Assembly: GCA_903842855.1 (NCBI GenBank) | Contig: CAIMNT010000172.1 | Coordinates: forward strand, 1-7,007 | Length of the DNA: 7,007 nucleotides | DNA from: an uncultured Actinomycetes bacterium | GTDB lineage: Bacteria; Actinomycetota; Actinomycetes; Nanopelagicales; Nanopelagicaceae | Direction: 5' to 3' | Shown: piece by piece, positions 5,403-7,007 of the stretch | Layout of the letters: every line of letters starts with the position of its first letter | How positions within the stretch are numbered: the stretch's first letter is position 1 | Position numbers and translations under genes: made by a program | Notes under the pieces: model-generated | The model's input: only the letters and a program-made list of their open reading frames with translations | Told to the model about the DNA's origin: nothing | Database searches by the model: none

Positions 5403-6970
5403 TAGAGCGGGATATTTCCATGCTTACGAGTTGGAAGATCAACTCTCTTATTAGCCAGCGCGCGTAGCGCCTTTGTGATGTGGCTACGAGTTGTATGTGG
5501 CTCAATTACTGCGTCAATGAATCCGCGGTCAGCGGCAATATAGGGATTGAGAAGTTGGTCTTCATATTCATTGATGAGTTCTGGTGCTCGCTCTGGATTC
5601 TCGGCGATATCTTTGCGATAGAGAATATTTACCGCACCTTGTGCACCCATCACTGCAATTTGAGCAGTTGGCCAGGCCAGGTTTACATCTGCTCCAAGAT
5701 GCTTGGAACCCATAACGATGTAGGCACCTCCATATGCCTTGCGGGTAATTACTGTCACCAATGGGATAGAGGCCTCGCCATATGCATAAAGCAGTTTTGC
5801 TCCTCGGCGAATAATGCCGTTCCACTCTTGCTCCGTGCCCGGCAAGAAACCAGGAACATCCACAAGCGTCACGACAGGGATACCAAAAGCATCACATGTT
5901 CGCAAGAAGCGAGCAGCTTTTTCAGAGGCATCAATATCGAGAGTTCCAGCAAAGCTCTGAGGTTGGTTTGCGATAATTCCGACAGAACGGCCTTCAATGC
6001 GTGCAAAACCCACCAGAATATTGGGGGCAAAGAGCGCATGAACTTCCAGAAAATCCGCCTCATCAACAATTGCCTCGATCAGAACCCGCATGTCATAAGG
6101 CTTATTTGGGTTATCTGGGATCAACGAATCTAAGGCGCGATCAGATGGAGCGATCCCATCGGATTCGGTGGCGCGAAGGACTGGGGCATCATCTAAATTG
6201 TTGCTCGGCAAGAATGAGAGAAGCGCCTTGACGTAGTCGAGCGCGGCATCCTCGTTCTCGGCTAGGTAGTGGGAATTGCCAGTTTTAGTGTTATGAGTTG
6301 CGGCGCCGCCGAGTTCCTCCATTGCAACTTCTTCACCTGTGACTGCTTTAATGACATCAGGACCAGTAATAAACATATGCGAGGTCTCGTTGACCATGAT
6401 CGTAAAATCAGTGATAGCTGGCGAGTAGACAGCGCCACCCGCACAAGGTCCTAGGATGACGGAGATCTGGGGAATTACTCCAGATGAACGCACATTGCGC
6501 TTGAAGATTTCGCCGTATTGGCTTAATGATGCGACGCCCTCTTGGATGCGTGCTCCGCCCGAATCATTTAGCCCAATCATGGGAATGCCGGATTTGAGTG
6601 CGAACTCCATAACTTTCACAATCTTCTTGCCCATGGTTTCGCCGAGAGAACCACCAAAGACCATAAAGTCTTGCGAGGAGATCGCGACGGTGCGTCCATC
6701 AATGGTTGCGTAGCCTGTGATAACTCCATCACCGTAAGGATGTGATTTATCCATTCCAAATTTATCTGAGTGATGCGTTGAGAAGGCATCAAACTCTACG
6801 AAGGAACCCTCATCAACAAGTTTGTGAATGCGTTCGCGCGCGGTGTACTTGCCAATGGCATGGCGTTTTTCTATTGCTGCGGGTGTGCCACTTTGAGCGG
6901 CGCTCTCAAGGCGCGTTCTTAACTCTTTAATCTTGGCGGCAGTAGTATGTATCGCATCAGTCACATCCAC
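5402..6970 (-). CDS. accD5: Acyl-CoA carboxylase beta subunit (carboxyltransferase, AccD5/PccB type)
   Basis: This protein of up to 522 residues moves carboxyl from carboxybiotin on AccA3 to an acyl-CoA, giving malonyl- or methylmalonyl-CoA; the family forms a hexameric core. Both crotonase-like halves are complete. The N-half has ARERI (44-48), FGGSLGE (105-111), NDSGGARIQEG (135-145) and the oxyanion Gly pair in CAGGAVYSPA (176-185). The C-half has ANQP (334-337), VDVPGFLPG (370-378), TRKAYGGAYIVMGSKH (409-424) and WPTAQIAVMG (433-442), ending KHGNIPL as AccD5 proteins do. Residue 418, the known specificity position, is Ile. The start is GTG 6970 as the longest choice; GTG 6964, two codons in, fits the candidate leaderless promoter better. 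Neither has a Shine-Dalgarno. It is the first gene of the unit and its stop overlaps the accE start in TAATG. Whether the main substrate is acetyl- or propionyl-CoA is open. Confidence 0.97.
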   Translation of the reverse strand: MDVTDAIHTTAAKIKELRTRLESAAQSGTPAAIEKRHAIGKYTARERIHKLVDEGSFVEFDAFSTHHSDKFGMDKSHPYGDGVITGYATIDGRTVAISSQDFMVFGGSLGETMGKKIVKVMEFALKSGIPMIGLNDSGGARIQEGVASLSQYGEIFKRNVRSSGVIPQISVILGPCAGGAVYSPAITDFTIMVNETSHMFITGPDVIKAVTGEEVAMEELGGAATHNTKTGNSHYLAENEDAALDYVKALLSFLPSNNLDDAPVLRATESDGIAPSDRALDSLIPDNPNKPYDMRVLIEAIVDEADFLEVHALFAPNILVGFARIEGRSVGIIANQPQSFAGTLDIDASEKAARFLRTCDAFGIPVVTLVDVPGFLPGTEQEWNGIIRRGAKLLYAYGEASIPLVTVITRKAYGGAYIVMGSKHLGADVNLAWPTAQIAVMGAQGAVNILYRKDIAENPERAPELINEYEDQLLNPYIAADRGFIDAVIEPHTTRSHITKALRALANKRVDLPTRKHGNIPL

Positions 6971-6999
6971 ACTTTACTAGTGAAGCGGGCTTCTGTGAT
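6971..6999 (-). promoter_or_regulatory. Candidate promoter of the accD5-accE-maf-accA3 unit
   Basis: Read on the minus strand, ATCACA (6999-6994, four of six matches to TTGACA) is followed by a 17-base spacer and TAAAGT (6976-6971, fits TANNNT). Six bases later is the second GTG of accD5 (6964), so transcription could start exactly at that codon. The spacing is ideal and no ribosome binding site is present, as expected for a leaderless actinobacterial transcript. The boxes themselves are only moderate matches. Confidence 0.45.
6972..6985. repeat. Near-perfect 14-bp palindrome overlapping the accD5 -10 box
   Basis: CTTTACTAGTGAAG pairs in six of seven positions about a central ACTAGT. It overlaps the candidate -10 box of accD5 and sits between that gene and whatever lies beyond the window edge, so it could be an operator for a dimeric regulator. 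One short copy is weak evidence. Confidence 0.25.
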
Positions 7000-7007
7000 A
7001 CGTGCAT

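Noticed and set aside
5480..6133. Long plus-strand open frame (217 codons) opposite accD5
   Set aside because: It is fully antisense to a strongly conserved gene, its translation is rich in Cys, Trp and His with no recognisable domain, and no start signal is seen. It is a shadow of accD5 codon use.
6986..7007. Possible start of a divergent plus-strand gene such as birA (GTG at 6995 or 7002)
   Set aside because: At most four codons would be visible, with no ribosome binding site or TANNNT at the right distance. The idea comes from mycobacterial synteny only.
1..7007. Search by eye for CRISPR repeats, transposase or integrase genes, tRNA genes, riboswitches and att-like repeats
   Set aside because: None seen. 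The window is filled by seven ordinary coding genes with no gap above 40 bases, so there is no room for an undescribed multi-gene system.

Overview
The window is protein-dense chromosomal DNA from an actinobacterium. The strongest evidence is the minus-strand gene order accD5 - accE - maf - accA3. From memory of the M. tuberculosis map, this matches the accD5 / accE5 / maf / accA3 block, except that the two genes I recall between maf and accA3 there (sseA and a small neighbour) are absent here. The small epsilon subunit AccE is itself an actinobacterial trait. G+C is moderate by eye (about half), and genes abut or overlap at every junction. This fits a streamlined, possibly aquatic actinobacterium such as the Nanopelagicales (acI) type, but that placement is inference and a 16S or marker-gene comparison would be needed.

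Layout. Plus strand, 1-2855: the 3' part of a CNNM/CBS-domain (CorC/HlyC-type) membrane protein, then trpS after 19 bp, then a BMP/PnrA-like solute-binding protein whose start lies inside the end of trpS. Minus strand, 6970-2852: accD5, accE, maf and accA3, transcribed towards the plus-strand genes. The two sets converge at a shared TTAA (2852-2855) that supplies the stop codon of both the BMP gene and accA3. The last 37 bases (6971-7007) are the upstream region of accD5 and possibly of a divergent gene beyond the window; birA sits there in mycobacteria, but none can be called here. No gene-free stretch exceeds 40 bases.

How the genes work together. AccA3 (biotin carboxylase plus biotin carrier), AccD5 (carboxyltransferase) and AccE (epsilon) make a complete acyl-CoA carboxylase that produces malonyl-CoA and/or methylmalonyl-CoA for lipid synthesis. 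Maf, a nucleotide pyrophosphatase, is embedded in the same coupled unit: the stop-start junctions are TAATG, ATGA and ATGA. The specificity residue of AccD5 is Ile rather than Asp or Cys, which suggests that acetyl-CoA is accepted. trpS charges tRNA-Trp. The BMP protein probably binds a nucleoside or similar solute outside the membrane, but it lacks the usual lipobox cysteine. Both trpS and accD5 have a TANNNT box spaced so that transcription could begin on the start codon (leaderless mRNAs).

I found no mobile element, CRISPR array, RNA gene or defence system. The content is mainly housekeeping; the points of interest are in gene architecture and a few diagnostic residues.
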